Positions 1 to 7,254 of a stretch of 19,070 nt of DNA are shown in pieces; position 1 is the stretch's first letter, and every line of letters starts with the position of its first letter. The DNA lies in contig CAYSZV010000029.1 in the NCBI GenBank assembly GCA_964435595.1, forward strand, positions 1 through 19,070. The letters run 5' to 3'. A program made the translations under genes and the position numbers. This stretch comes from Izemoplasma sp964435595 (lineage in GTDB: Bacteria > Bacillota_I > Bacilli_A > Izemoplasmatales > Izemoplasmataceae). The notes beneath the pieces were generated by a model. The model was not told the origin of the DNA. It saw nothing but the letters and a program-made list of their open reading frames with translations, and ran no database searches.

Positions 1-231
1 GATAATTTCTTCATTAATGGCGTACTAAAAACCATTCCTGTTCAAAGAAAAAAGCGAAAAGTTATTTTAGAAGTATTGGCTCAAGATTTTGAAATAGGAA
101 AAAAATACAATGAGAAGGAAGTAAATGTAATGATTGCTTCCCATCATGAAGATTTTTGTACTCTGCGAAGAGAGTTCATTATGGAAAAACTGTTTACACG
201 AGATAATAATATCTATATTAGACAAAAGTGA
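1..231 (+). CDS. DUF2087 domain protein, C-terminal part (5' end outside window)
   Basis: The window opens inside a reading frame (frame 1) that gives 76 residues and stops at TGA 229-231. The residues match the pattern of the DUF2087 domain as I know it: an early F-x-x-G-x-L-K-x-I-P segment, a basic run, a long middle with F-E-I-G-K-K-Y-x-E-K-E-V-N, then D-x-x-x-L-R-R-E-F and a short hydrophobic end with Y-I-R. DUF2087 occurs alone or at the C-terminus of small helix-turn-helix regulators, and its biochemical role is not established. The start and any N-terminal DNA-binding part lie outside the window, so a regulator role is only possible. A terminator overlaps the stop codon, so this gene ends its transcription unit. 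Confidence 0.75.
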   Translation, partial: DNFFINGVLKTIPVQRKKRKVILEVLAQDFEIGKKYNEKEVNVMIASHHEDFCTLRREFIMEKLFTRDNNIYIRQK

Positions 232-254
232 TTTGAAAAAAATCACTTTTTTTT
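224..254 (+). terminator. Rho-independent terminator after DUF2087 gene
   Basis: An 11-bp perfect stem (arms 224-234 and 240-250) with loop GAAAA is followed by TTTT. The left arm contains the TGA stop codon of the upstream gene. This placement is also good evidence that TGA is read as stop in this genome. Confidence 0.85.
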
Positions 255-283
255 GAGAAAAACAAGAAAGTCGTTTGTATTAT
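253..283 (+). promoter_or_regulatory. Possible comEA promoter
   Basis: TTGAGA (253-258) and TATTAT (278-283) are separated by 19 bases and lie just before comEA, downstream of the preceding terminator. The spacer is long, so this is a weak call, but some promoter is expected here. Confidence 0.35.
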
Positions 284-298
284 CTTAACGGTGATAGA

Positions 299-868
299 AT
301 GAAAGAATATTTCAAAAAATATTGGGTGGTTGGAGTGATTGCTTGTGTTATCATTCTAGCTTTATTGATTCCCAAACAAGCAGAAACACAAGAGATTGAT
401 GTGATTGCATCTCCAACGACAAACTACTATGAAGAGGTAGTGGAATATATCTATGTTGATGTTAAGGGATATATCAAAAATCCCGGTGTCTATAAACTAG
501 ATAAAGATGCGAGATTGTTTCAAGTTATTACATTAGCCGGTGGATTGCAAGATGAAGCAGATTCATTGGCGATCAATTTATCTATGTCCTTGAAGGATGA
601 AATGTCGATTTATATTCCATCCATTCATGATAATGAGCCAATCTACGTTACTCCTGAAGAGGATGAAGATTTTTTGATAGATATAAACCAAGCGGGACTC
701 GTTCTTCTTCAAACACTACCAGGAATCGGACCTTCTACTGCACAAAATATAATTGATTACCGAGAAGAATATGGGTATTTTGATGTTTTAGAAGATATTA
801 TGAATGTCCCTAATATAGGAGAATCAACCTTTGAGCAAATCAAAGATCTTATTACAGTTGAAGAATAG
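299..868 (+). CDS. comEA: ComEA, membrane-anchored DNA-binding competence protein
   Basis: ComEA binds incoming double-stranded DNA at the outer face of the membrane and passes it to the ComEC channel. The 189-residue product starts with a short basic stretch and one membrane anchor (about residues 8-24). An SLBB-type domain follows (about 52-107, with V-D-V-K-G-Y-I-x-x-P-G-V-Y), then an acidic linker. The C-terminal helix-hairpin-helix pair (about 128-185) carries the typical D-I-N-x-A and L-P-G-I-G-x-x-x-A-x-x-I-I-x-Y-R motifs. I chose ATG 299 because the membrane anchor follows it directly and GGTGAT lies upstream. A TTG at 275 would add eight residues with no better ribosome site. Length and domain order are normal. 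The 3' end overlaps comEC by 38 bases. No comEB lies between the two, unlike in Bacillus subtilis. Confidence 0.93.
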   Translation: MKEYFKKYWVVGVIACVIILALLIPKQAETQEIDVIASPTTNYYEEVVEYIYVDVKGYIKNPGVYKLDKDARLFQVITLAGGLQDEADSLAINLSMSLKDEMSIYIPSIHDNEPIYVTPEEDEDFLIDINQAGLVLLQTLPGIGPSTAQNIIDYREEYGYFDVLEDIMNVPNIGESTFEQIKDLITVEE

Positions 869-2909
869 AAGTATCTATTTAGCACTGATGGTTTTGTTTG
901 TTCGATTAGTAGAAATTCATTATGTGTATGCCTTCCCTTTAATTTTTCTAATAGTTTTTGTGTATAAGAGAATCCCCTCTCTCTTACTCTACTTTGGATG
1001 TATTACTATTGTAATGTTAGTGTCTGTTTTTATTATCCATACAGACTATAACGCATCCAAAGCAGCAATTGTAAAAGGTGATATCCGCAACGGGGATATC
1101 ACCTCTTTTACTGCAGTACAGTTTGGAAGATATTACAAAGTTTATACTGATCAAGACATAGAACTTAATCCTGGTGACAAAGTTATGTTGAATGGGACTG
1201 TACAAGACGTCATCAATCAAACGATTCCTCATACTTTTGATTATAAAAACTACTTGCTTTCAAAACGAATCAAATCAACAATTTTTTCAGAAGACATGGA
1301 AGTAGTGGGTCATCGTCCATCTATGCAAACGATTAGAAATACTATATCAAATTATATTGATACATCAGCCCCTCTATCTGGGCATTACATCAAAACTTTT
1401 ATCATCGCAGATTCATCTGGATTTGATGAAGAGATACAAAACGATATTACTATATTAGGTGTGTCTCATTTGTTTGCAGTGTCAGGACTTCATATTGGCT
1501 TGTTGGCTTTGGTATTAGATCGTGGGATAAAAAAGTATTTTCCTAAAATAACACCTCAAATGATTATTATTCCCTTATTAATAGGGTACATGGTTGTGAC
1601 TTCTTTTGGCCCCTCAGTAGTTCGAGCTTCTTTATTATATATTGGATTGTTCTTTAATAAGAAATTCAAGCTGGAGTTTTCTACGTTGGATGTCCTTAGT
1701 TTTATATTTATTGGGTATATGATTGTGAGTCCTTACGCCATATATTCGCTAGGGTTTTCATTGAGTTTTCTGGTAACATTAAATATTTTATTAGGGAATT
1801 TTATCTTGAAAGACAAATCAAATATAATGCAACTAACAATCATATCTATAGTGGCACTATTAATTGCCTTACCAATTACAACTACTATCAATCATGAAAT
1901 AAATTTGTTGACGATTTTTGTAAATACGATATTAATTTATGGAATGAGTTACGTGATATTGCCTTTGGGATATGTTACTTTTATCATTCCTTTTTTTGAT
2001 TCTCTGTATTATTATACAATTCAATTATATGAGAAAATTATTTTCTTGTTTTCTGAGATAGATTTCTTGCGTTTTGATTTTGTTTTTGTTAGTCATATAC
2101 AGATTGTTGTATATTACATTTTACTGATTCTTATTTTAAGTAATTATGGGAAACACTCGATGAAAAAATATATAGGTTATATGGGGGTGTTTTTGTTTTT
2201 GACAATGAATGTTCAACTTTTCAACCCGATTCAATCAGTATCTATGATTGATGTTTATGGAGATAGTATACTGATTAAAGACTCCTTTGATCGTTGCAAT
2301 ATTTTAGTGGATACTGGAGTTCCGGATGACTATGATTCCGTAATAGGTTATTTGAAGGGAAGTGGGATCAAAAGAATTGATTACTTTATTGTTACTCACG
2401 AGGACAATGATCACAAAGGAGAACGTAATGATATTCATACAAATTTTGATGTTATGTATGAAATTAATTCCCGTTCCCAAGTAGCAGGAACAATCCAATG
2501 TGGGGGTCTAGAAATTAAGTTTTACCCTTTTTTAAAAACGTATCAAGGTGAGAATAATCAAAGCGTAGTATTCACATTGAATATCGCCAATACATTGTAT
2601 TTATTCACAGGCGATATGGAGTCGGAACGAGAAGAAGAATTTGTTTCACTTTATGATGTAGATGTTGATATTCTTAAAAGTCCCCATCATGGAAGTATTT
2701 CATCTAGTACTGAACAGTTCCTAGAGGATATTAATCCAGAGGAAGTGTGGGTAAGTTGTTACAGAAAAAACACACATAATCATCCACATCCAGAGGTGAT
2801 TAGCAGGTATGAAGAAAGAAATTTAAGAATTTATAGAACTGATTTAAAGGGAACAATTGAGCAATATTATATTTTCGGATTTGGCTATAAAAAATATCAT
2901 AAGCCATAG
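831..2909 (+). CDS. comEC: ComEC/Rec2 DNA-uptake channel with metallo-beta-lactamase domain
   Basis: ComEC forms the inner-membrane channel that carries single-stranded DNA into the cytoplasm during transformation. The 692-residue product has N-terminal membrane segments, a soluble DUF4131/OB-like part (about 70-165), the membrane Competence domain with the hallmark H-L-F-A-V-S-G-L-H-I-G at 213-223, and a C-terminal metallo-beta-lactamase domain. That domain keeps the metal motif H-x-D-x-D-H (H523, D525, D527, H528), the T-G-D aspartate at 595 and P-H-H-G-S (H619, H620), so the proposed nuclease site looks intact. The start is TTG at 831: AGGAGA at 817-822 sits eight bases upstream, while later candidates (TTG 858, ATG 888) lack a ribosome site. 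The gene begins inside comEA and is probably translationally coupled to it. It is full length, so uptake machinery may be functional, but no pilus genes are in view. Confidence 0.95.
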   Translation: MSKSKILLQLKNRSIYLALMVLFVRLVEIHYVYAFPLIFLIVFVYKRIPSLLLYFGCITIVMLVSVFIIHTDYNASKAAIVKGDIRNGDITSFTAVQFGRYYKVYTDQDIELNPGDKVMLNGTVQDVINQTIPHTFDYKNYLLSKRIKSTIFSEDMEVVGHRPSMQTIRNTISNYIDTSAPLSGHYIKTFIIADSSGFDEEIQNDITILGVSHLFAVSGLHIGLLALVLDRGIKKYFPKITPQMIIIPLLIGYMVVTSFGPSVVRASLLYIGLFFNKKFKLEFSTLDVLSFIFIGYMIVSPYAIYSLGFSLSFLVTLNILLGNFILKDKSNIMQLTIISIVALLIALPITTTINHEINLLTIFVNTILIYGMSYVILPLGYVTFIIPFFDSLYYYTIQLYEKIIFLFSEIDFLRFDFVFVSHIQIVVYYILLILILSNYGKHSMKKYIGYMGVFLFLTMNVQLFNPIQSVSMIDVYGDSILIKDSFDRCNILVDTGVPDDYDSVIGYLKGSGIKRIDYFIVTHEDNDHKGERNDIHTNFDVMYEINSRSQVAGTIQCGGLEIKFYPFLKTYQGENNQSVVFTLNIANTLYLFTGDMESEREEEFVSLYDVDVDILKSPHHGSISSSTEQFLEDINPEEVWVSCYRKNTHNHPHPEVISRYEERNLRIYRTDLKGTIEQYYIFGFGYKKYHKP
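1076..1104 (+). repeat. Perfect 11-bp inverted repeat inside comEC
   Basis: Arms AGGTGATATCC (1076-1086) and GGATATCACCT (1094-1104) flank a 7-base loop and are followed by CTTTTA. The shape resembles an intrinsic terminator or an operator, but it lies within the comEC coding region, about 245 bases after the start. Its function is unknown. Confidence 0.6.
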
Positions 2910-2914
2910 ATTTA

Positions 2915-2923
2915 TGATATAAT
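2915..2923 (+). promoter_or_regulatory. Extended -10 promoter of holA
   Basis: TGATATAAT (TG, one base, then TATAAT at 2918-2923) lies between the comEC stop and holA. No good -35 is visible, as is common for extended -10 promoters. A start about seven bases downstream would give a leader of only about 11 bases, beginning at the GAGGTGA ribosome site. Confidence 0.6.
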
Positions 2924-2940
2924 ATGAATGAGGTGAAAGT

Positions 2941-3906
2941 ATGGACAAATCAATCTACTTATATCATGGATCTGACACATTCCAAATTAAGAGTAAAATC
3001 AATAATTTGATCAACAAATACAATGTTGATGATTTTAATGTGACAAATTATGATATGGAAGAAGATGACGTATCTTTTGCGATAGATGATGCAGAAACAA
3101 TTCCATTTATGTCTGACAAAAAGATTGTGGTATTACGTAATGCATATTTTCTATCAACAGAATCACCGAAAAAAGAAATCAAACATGATTTGGATAAATT
3201 AAAGAAATACTTAGATAATCCTGTATTAGAAACAATTCTTGTCTTGGCAGCACCATATGCGAAACTAGATGAGCGAAAAGCAATTACAAAACAAGTAAAG
3301 CAACATGCTGAAGTTGTGGAATGTAGTCCTTTAAAAGAACAAGATTCATCAAATTGGATAAGAAGACAATTAGGAAGAAACAATGTATCGATTGATTCTG
3401 ATGCATTAAAAGAGTTCTTAAATCGAGTTGAAAACAATACCGAAGTTCTTGTATCTGAAACACAAAAACTTCTTCAATACTCAGAAGGTCTATCCAAAAT
3501 TGATTTAAAAATAATAAAAAAAGTAATCACAAAGAATGTTGAAGACAATGTTTATGAGATTACGAATATGATGTTGGAAAGAAAAGCTGGTAGAGCACTC
3601 GAAATATATAACGACTTAATTATGCATAGTGAAGATCCGTTGCGTATATTAGGAATTATTATTAATAAATATCGAGAAATTCTTCATGTGAAATTTTTAT
3701 TACAAGCAGGTAAATCACAAGCAGAAGTGGCTAAGTACTATAATGCATCTTCAGGACGTGCCTACTATATGGTAAAAAATGCAAGAAGTGTCAATATGGA
3801 TGTTGTTCAGAAACATTTAGAGAAATTAGAAGAAATTGATTTTCAAATTAAGACTGGACAAATTGATAAACGTATTGGTGTTGAATTGTTTATATTGGGT
3901 GTGTAA
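2941..3906 (+). CDS. holA: DNA polymerase III delta subunit (clamp loader)
   Basis: HolA opens the beta sliding clamp as part of the clamp-loader complex during chromosome replication. The 321-residue product has the usual start of the family (hydrophobic strand, then Y-L-Y-H-G-S-D, where delta lacks a functional Walker A site). The N-terminal domain contains the clamp-contacting region around the M-S-D-K-K-I-V-V-L-R stretch. The C-terminal helical collar has R-I-L-G-I-I-I-N-K-Y-R-E-I-L and ends in the family-typical I-D-x-x-I-K-T-G-x-I-D region. The ribosome site GAGGTGA lies directly before ATG 2941. Position after comEC and before divergent or convergent rpsT is the conserved Firmicutes arrangement. 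It probably has its own promoter at 2915-2923 and ends at the terminator at 3925-3950. Confidence 0.93.
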   Translation: MDKSIYLYHGSDTFQIKSKINNLINKYNVDDFNVTNYDMEEDDVSFAIDDAETIPFMSDKKIVVLRNAYFLSTESPKKEIKHDLDKLKKYLDNPVLETILVLAAPYAKLDERKAITKQVKQHAEVVECSPLKEQDSSNWIRRQLGRNNVSIDSDALKEFLNRVENNTEVLVSETQKLLQYSEGLSKIDLKIIKKVITKNVEDNVYEITNMMLERKAGRALEIYNDLIMHSEDPLRILGIIINKYREILHVKFLLQAGKSQAEVAKYYNASSGRAYYMVKNARSVNMDVVQKHLEKLEEIDFQIKTGQIDKRIGVELFILGV

Positions 3907-3924
3907 TTATAAAAATGAATAGAA

Positions 3925-3950
3925 AAAAACGCTGAGAATTCAGCGTTTTT
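3925..3950. terminator. Bidirectional terminator between holA and rpsT
   Basis: An 11-bp stem (3925-3935 with 3940-3950) with loop GAAT has a run of A on the left and T on the right. It can stop holA transcripts on the plus strand and rpsT transcripts on the minus strand, which converge here. Confidence 0.85.
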
Positions 3951-3967
3951 CTAATAGGTTGGATTAA

Positions 3968-4228
3968 TTAAATTGTATTCACTAATTTAGATAATCTAGA
4001 CTTATTTCTAGCTACATAATTTTTGTTGTGAATTCCTTTTGCTAAAGCCTTGTCCAATTTTTTAAATGCAACTGTTAATGCTTCAACTGCTGCTTCTTTA
4101 TTGTTATTTTCTACACTTACTTCAACAGTTTTTACTGCTGATTTTAAACCTGATCTGAAAGCACTGTTTGCTACTCTTCTTTTCTCGTTTTGTAAGTTTC
4201 TTTTCATTTGACCTTTAATGTTTGCCAT
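3968..4228 (-). CDS. rpsT: 30S ribosomal protein S20
   Basis: S20 is a primary binding protein of the 16S rRNA in the small ribosomal subunit. The 86-residue basic, helical product begins M-A-N-I-K-x-x-x-K-R and has the family pattern N-x-x-x-R-x-x-N-x-x-x-R-S, followed by a lysine-rich helix and the H-K-N-x-A-x-R-x-K-S-R-L end. The start at 4228 was chosen because a strong GGAGGTG site precedes it and the N-terminus matches the family. An upstream in-frame start would add 20 unrelated residues. Its own promoter lies at 4260-4288. It converges on holA, sharing a terminator. Confidence 0.97.
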   Translation of the reverse strand: MANIKGQMKRNLQNEKRRVANSAFRSGLKSAVKTVEVSVENNNKEAAVEALTVAFKKLDKALAKGIHNKNYVARNKSRLSKLVNTI

Positions 4229-4259
4229 GTCCTTCACCTCCGTTTTAACAAGCGTTAAT

Positions 4260-4288
4260 ATTTTATCAAAAACAAATAGTAAATGCAA
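4260..4288 (-). promoter_or_regulatory. rpsT promoter
   Basis: Reading the minus strand, TTGCAT (4288-4283) and TAAAAT (4265-4260) are exactly 17 bases apart, and TGA precedes the -10 (extended form). The -35 box abuts the stop codon of the upstream UPF0178 gene, giving a leader of about 25 bases before rpsT. Confidence 0.75.
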
Positions 4289-4291
4289 CTA

Positions 4292-4723
4292 TTAAATACT
4301 ATTAATTATTTTTCTTAATGATTTCTCAAATTTGATGTTATCTTCCTGTGTTCGTTTCTTTGGTCCCCTTACTCTTGTATGTTTTCTTATCTTTTGATTA
4401 AGGGCTCTTCTCGACAATAAAGAAAGGATATTATCATCTGTATAAATCAAACCATTGTGATGTAATACATATGCATTTTTTGCTAGTCCCATCGAAGCGA
4501 CACCGTAGTCTTGTGTGATAATGATATCTCCAGGTTGAGATTTATTGATTAGAAAATAGTCGACACTGTCTGCGCCTTTATCTAATATATATACTTTAGA
4601 ATATCCATCTTCATATTGATGGGAGTTATCAAAAAACATTATAACTTCTAGTTTTTTTTCTTTTGCAACTTTTAATATTTCATTTTTTACTGGACAGGCA
4701 TCTGCATCAACAAGTATTCTCAT
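4292..4723 (-). CDS. UPF0178 (YaiI/YqxD, DUF188) family protein
   Basis: The product is 143 residues and belongs to the UPF0178/DUF188 family, a PIN-like fold whose cellular role is not settled. Visible family marks are the N-terminal M-R-I-L-V-D-A-D-A-C-P-V-K, an internal K-G-A-D-S-V-D-Y, the I-I-T-Q-D-Y-G-V-A segment (conserved acidic residues like those of PIN nucleases) and a C-terminal R-x-R-G-P-K-K-R-T. The conserved aspartates suggest metal binding, but I infer no substrate. ATG 4723 overlaps the stop of the preceding gene as ATGA (4720-4723), so translation is probably coupled. A longer frame begins upstream but those residues are the neighbour's C-terminus read in another frame. No separate promoter is evident. 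Confidence 0.93.
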   Translation of the reverse strand: MRILVDADACPVKNEILKVAKEKKLEVIMFFDNSHQYEDGYSKVYILDKGADSVDYFLINKSQPGDIIITQDYGVASMGLAKNAYVLHHNGLIYTDDNILSLLSRRALNQKIRKHTRVRGPKKRTQEDNIKFEKSLRKIINSI

Positions 4724-5628
4724 AAATAAATTACCAAATAAAATCCTACAATGAGAGTTGCTAGATTGGCAACGAATGTATATCCAATTGCTCTCCATAC
4801 GGATTTCTCTTTCAATAAATTTCCATACACAACACCTTCAACAACAAAGATAAATGCTTCTAAGAATAGGAGTAGTAATACAGCTGAAAAATAGCCATTA
4901 TAAACTGCTGTTCTAGCAACCAAATATGTTAACAAAATTTGTGTTACTGCATTAGTGATTGCGACGATAGCATACGATTCTTTTTTCTTGTATCTAAATG
5001 CGAATAGGATAGCAAGTTCAATTGTCATTGTTATTAGTATTCTTAATGCCATTCTTGGAATTGCAACACCACTTAATTTCTCCCATCCAGTAATTTCTTC
5101 ATATGGACCAATATGTATGTTGCCACTAATTTCTCCCAATCCTTCTGATGAGGTCGTTTTATCTACAGAAGTTACATTCCAGGTCATATGTGAATCAAAA
5201 TATTGTCTTGAAACTAGTTCACTTACAATGGAAGTTTCATCTTCTAAATATAATAATACTTTGAATTCTAGTGGTGGATGATAATTTTCCTGATATTCTT
5301 GTGCATTAATGGTGTCGTCAGTTTGTCTAATATATGGCATTGGATATCCATACATAGACCACACTGATAATCCATCACTACATGCAAATGTAAATAATTC
5401 ATCAGGATAGTCTTCACCAAGATAATGTCCATAGTCGAATGAATCATTTTCGGGATCAAGAAAGTTACCATCTACATCTTCACTTAATAAATCGAATGTA
5501 TATGGAATATCTTCCATCCCAATAACCGTGATTTTCACACTAGGCTTTGGACCCATATCTGCAGACACAGTAGTCACATTAATCAAAGCACCTGTCAATA
5601 ATAATAACGTGATAAGTAATTTTTTCAT
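4720..5628 (-). CDS. Exported membrane protein of unknown function (MGPKPSV type)
   Basis: The 302-residue product starts with a clear signal peptide (basic start, hydrophobic core, likely cut after V-S-A at about residue 24). The mature protein begins D-M-G-P-K-P-S-V, a beginning I recall from uncharacterised Firmicutes proteins. An acidic extracytoplasmic domain of about 165 residues follows, then four predicted membrane helices in the last 110 residues. The ATG at 5628 has a strong GGGAGGTG site, so a start further upstream is unlikely. An extended -10 promoter precedes it. The downstream UPF0178 gene overlaps by ATGA. The topology, an outside sensor-like domain tethered by a helical bundle, would suit sensing or cell-envelope work, but nothing in the sequence proves either. 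Confidence 0.85.
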   Translation of the reverse strand: MKKLLITLLLLTGALINVTTVSADMGPKPSVKITVIGMEDIPYTFDLLSEDVDGNFLDPENDSFDYGHYLGEDYPDELFTFACSDGLSVWSMYGYPMPYIRQTDDTINAQEYQENYHPPLEFKVLLYLEDETSIVSELVSRQYFDSHMTWNVTSVDKTTSSEGLGEISGNIHIGPYEEITGWEKLSGVAIPRMALRILITMTIELAILFAFRYKKKESYAIVAITNAVTQILLTYLVARTAVYNGYFSAVLLLLFLEAFIFVVEGVVYGNLLKEKSVWRAIGYTFVANLATLIVGFYLVIYL

Positions 5629-5658
5629 ACATAGCACCTCCCAAATTCCACCATACAT

Positions 5659-5667
5659 ATTATAACA
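5659..5667 (-). promoter_or_regulatory. Extended -10 promoter of the exported protein gene
   Basis: On the minus strand TGTTATAAT (TATAAT at 5664-5659) sits about 30 bases before ATG 5628. No strong -35 is visible. It would drive the exported protein and the coupled UPF0178 gene. Confidence 0.55.
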
Positions 5668-5671
5668 TGAA

Positions 5672-5696
5672 AACAACACCGTAGTTAAGTGTTGTT
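5672..5696 (-). terminator. Weak terminator-like hairpin after the CmpB-like gene
   Basis: Arms AACAACAC (5672-5679) and GTGTTGTT (5689-5696) form an 8-bp stem. On the minus strand it overlaps the TAA stop of the CmpB-like gene and is followed by only a short T run before the next promoter, so termination may be partial. Confidence 0.45.
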
Positions 5697-6222
5697 AAAA
5701 TGTTTCTAGTAATGTAAAAAAGAAAGTATAAAGTCCATCAATAATAAAAATAATCAAAAGAAATCTAAATGTCCATTTGAAGAATAATCTTGGCATATTT
5801 TCAACTAATTTTTTAATAAATGGATGAATAAATAAGATTGACAAAGCACTTAAAAATCCGAACAAGCTAGTTGGCACAACACACACATAAGCATAGCTAC
5901 AAGTAAAGGTTTGGTTGTAGTCCCAAAGTTGTCTTCCTTGAAAGAGTTCATAACCTTCTCCGTGAATGAATTCTGAAAAACCTGTTGTAATAATTGCAAC
6001 AACAATAAGAAGACTATATCTGATCACATTATTATCCACTTTAGATAAGATCAAATCATATATTATCACAGCTAGTATAATCCCGACTCCATAAAGTGGC
6101 TGATATGGTCCAACCATAACTGAATTATCATAGTAATACCCCAAAAAAACTACATTAATAATGCGTTCTAAAACGAAGCCTAAAAATGAATATATCATGA
6201 AATATATAAAGTACTTTCTCAT
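5695..6222 (-). CDS. CmpB-like (ABC_trans_CmpB/DUF1113) integral membrane protein
   Basis: The 175-residue product has about five membrane helices and the family signature F-L-G-F-V-L-E-R near the start, followed by V-G-P-Y-Q-P-L-Y-G-V-G after a short loop. These match the family named putative ABC transporter permease (CmpB), common in Firmicutes. The transporter assignment rests on family naming, and no ATPase partner lies beside it. I chose ATG 6222 because AAGGATG lies just upstream and the first helix starts a few residues later. A start at 6264 would add 14 residues and lacks a clear ribosome site. The gene is divergent from cvfB and lies before the exported-protein gene on the same strand, with a weak hairpin between them. 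Confidence 0.82.
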   Translation of the reverse strand: MRKYFIYFMIYSFLGFVLERIINVVFLGYYYDNSVMVGPYQPLYGVGIILAVIIYDLILSKVDNNVIRYSLLIVVAIITTGFSEFIHGEGYELFQGRQLWDYNQTFTCSYAYVCVVPTSLFGFLSALSILFIHPFIKKLVENMPRLFFKWTFRFLLIIFIIDGLYTFFFTLLETF

Positions 6223-6242
6223 AATTTCACATCCTTTCTTAT

Positions 6243-6248
6243 AGTATA
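6243..6248 (-). promoter_or_regulatory. Possible -10 box of the CmpB-like gene
   Basis: TATACT on the minus strand (6248-6243) lies about 20 bases before ATG 6222. No convincing -35 box is visible at the right distance. Confidence 0.35.
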
Positions 6249-6271
6249 CTAGAAAATCTTTCATTTTTAAA

Positions 6272-6322
6272 TTGATTAGTTGTTGGATATTGGTATAATA
6301 TAGAAGGACTTTTTGCTATAAT
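6272..6322 (+). promoter_or_regulatory. Tandem promoter elements upstream of cvfB
   Basis: Two extended -10 boxes occur in a row: TGGTATAAT (6291-6299), with TTGATT at 6272-6277 sixteen bases before its TATAAT, and TGCTATAAT (6314-6322). The second would start transcription close to 6329, right at the GAGGTGA ribosome site of cvfB, giving a leader of about 15 bases. Confidence 0.6.
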
Positions 6323-6343
6323 GAAAATGAGGTGATTTCGAAA

Positions 6344-7204
6344 ATGATAAAAATGGGACGTAAAAACACACTTGAAGTATTAAGGGTTGCAGATATAGCA
6401 TATGTGCTTTCTGATGGAATTGAAGAAATATTTTTACACAAAAAACAAGCAACAAGAGATTTAGAAGAAGGTGAATCTGTTGATGTTTTTGTGTATTTTG
6501 ATAACTTAAAAAGAAAAACAGGATCAATGATTATGCCAATTCTTGATGTTGAAAATCCTGCATTTTGCGAAGTGGTTGATGTGAAAAAAAATCTTGGTGC
6601 ATTCTTGAATGTTGGATTAATTAAAGATTTACTACTATCTAGAGATGATATGCCACCATTGAGAAAACAGTGGCCACAAATTGGAGACAAACTGTTCGTT
6701 AGAATGAAAGTATCAAGAAATCAAATGACTGCTAAAGTCATTCCTAGATTTGAAACAATGCAATTTTTATCTCCACAAAGAGAGTTGGAAATCGGAGATA
6801 AAGTGGATGCCTATGTTATTTATTTTACAGAAGAAGGAATTGTATTATTAAGTGAAGAAGGACATAATGTTTTTGTCTATGCAAAACATTATAGAGGCGA
6901 CTATCGTTTGGGACAAATGGCAAATGTAAAAATTATAAACATTCGCCCTGATAATACATACAATGGAACATTAATTGAACAAAAAGAAATTGTAATTAAT
7001 ACGGATGCTCAATTGGTTTTGGACTATCTAGAGAAACATGATGGTGTGATGGAAATCACAGATAAGTCTAGTCCGGAAATTATCATGGAAACATTTAATA
7101 TGAGTAAGGGTGCATTTAAAAGAGCGATTGGTACATTGTATAAATCAAAAACGATTATTATAGAAGATTCTGAGGTAAGACTAATTAAAGTTGAAAAAGA
7201 ATAA
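6344..7204 (+). CDS. cvfB: CvfB family S1-domain RNA-binding protein
   Basis: The 286-residue product matches the CvfB/YitL family: tandem S1-like beta-barrel domains followed by a C-terminal winged helix (about the last 65 residues). Visible marks include the early Y-V-L-S-D-G-x-E-E-I-F-L-H-K segment, a second S1-like stretch (F-C-E-V-V-D-V-K-K-N-L-G-A-F-L-N-V-G), a third with D-A-Y-V-I-Y-F-T-E-E-G-I-V-L-L, and a winged helix with M-S-K-G-A-F-K-R-A-I-G-T-L-Y. In Staphylococcus aureus CvfB binds RNA and affects virulence gene expression; the role here is presumably RNA binding in general. ATG 6344 is the start: the GTG at 6332 is part of the ribosome site itself. Confidence 0.9.
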   Translation: MIKMGRKNTLEVLRVADIAYVLSDGIEEIFLHKKQATRDLEEGESVDVFVYFDNLKRKTGSMIMPILDVENPAFCEVVDVKKNLGAFLNVGLIKDLLLSRDDMPPLRKQWPQIGDKLFVRMKVSRNQMTAKVIPRFETMQFLSPQRELEIGDKVDAYVIYFTEEGIVLLSEEGHNVFVYAKHYRGDYRLGQMANVKIINIRPDNTYNGTLIEQKEIVINTDAQLVLDYLEKHDGVMEITDKSSPEIIMETFNMSKGAFKRAIGTLYKSKTIIIEDSEVRLIKVEKE

Positions 7205-7219
7205 CTTTTTATGTATAAT
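7191..7219 (+). promoter_or_regulatory. yebC promoter
   Basis: TTGAAA (7191-7196) and TATAAT (7214-7219) are exactly 17 bases apart, a near-consensus sigma-A promoter. The -35 box lies within the last codons of cvfB, so yebC can be transcribed on its own as well as by read-through. Confidence 0.8.
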
Positions 7220-7254
7220 AATCAAGGATAAAAATATTATAAAAAGGTGATATT

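Noticed and set aside
229..231. Mycoplasma-type code with TGA as tryptophan
   Set aside because: TGA ends several genes directly at terminators or at gene overlaps (229-231, marR at 8492-8494, the exported protein gene at 4722-4720), and tryptophan is written TGG.
275..298. Longer comEA starting at TTG 275
   Set aside because: It lacks a ribosome site, overlaps the likely promoter -10 box, and adds residues not needed for the membrane anchor.
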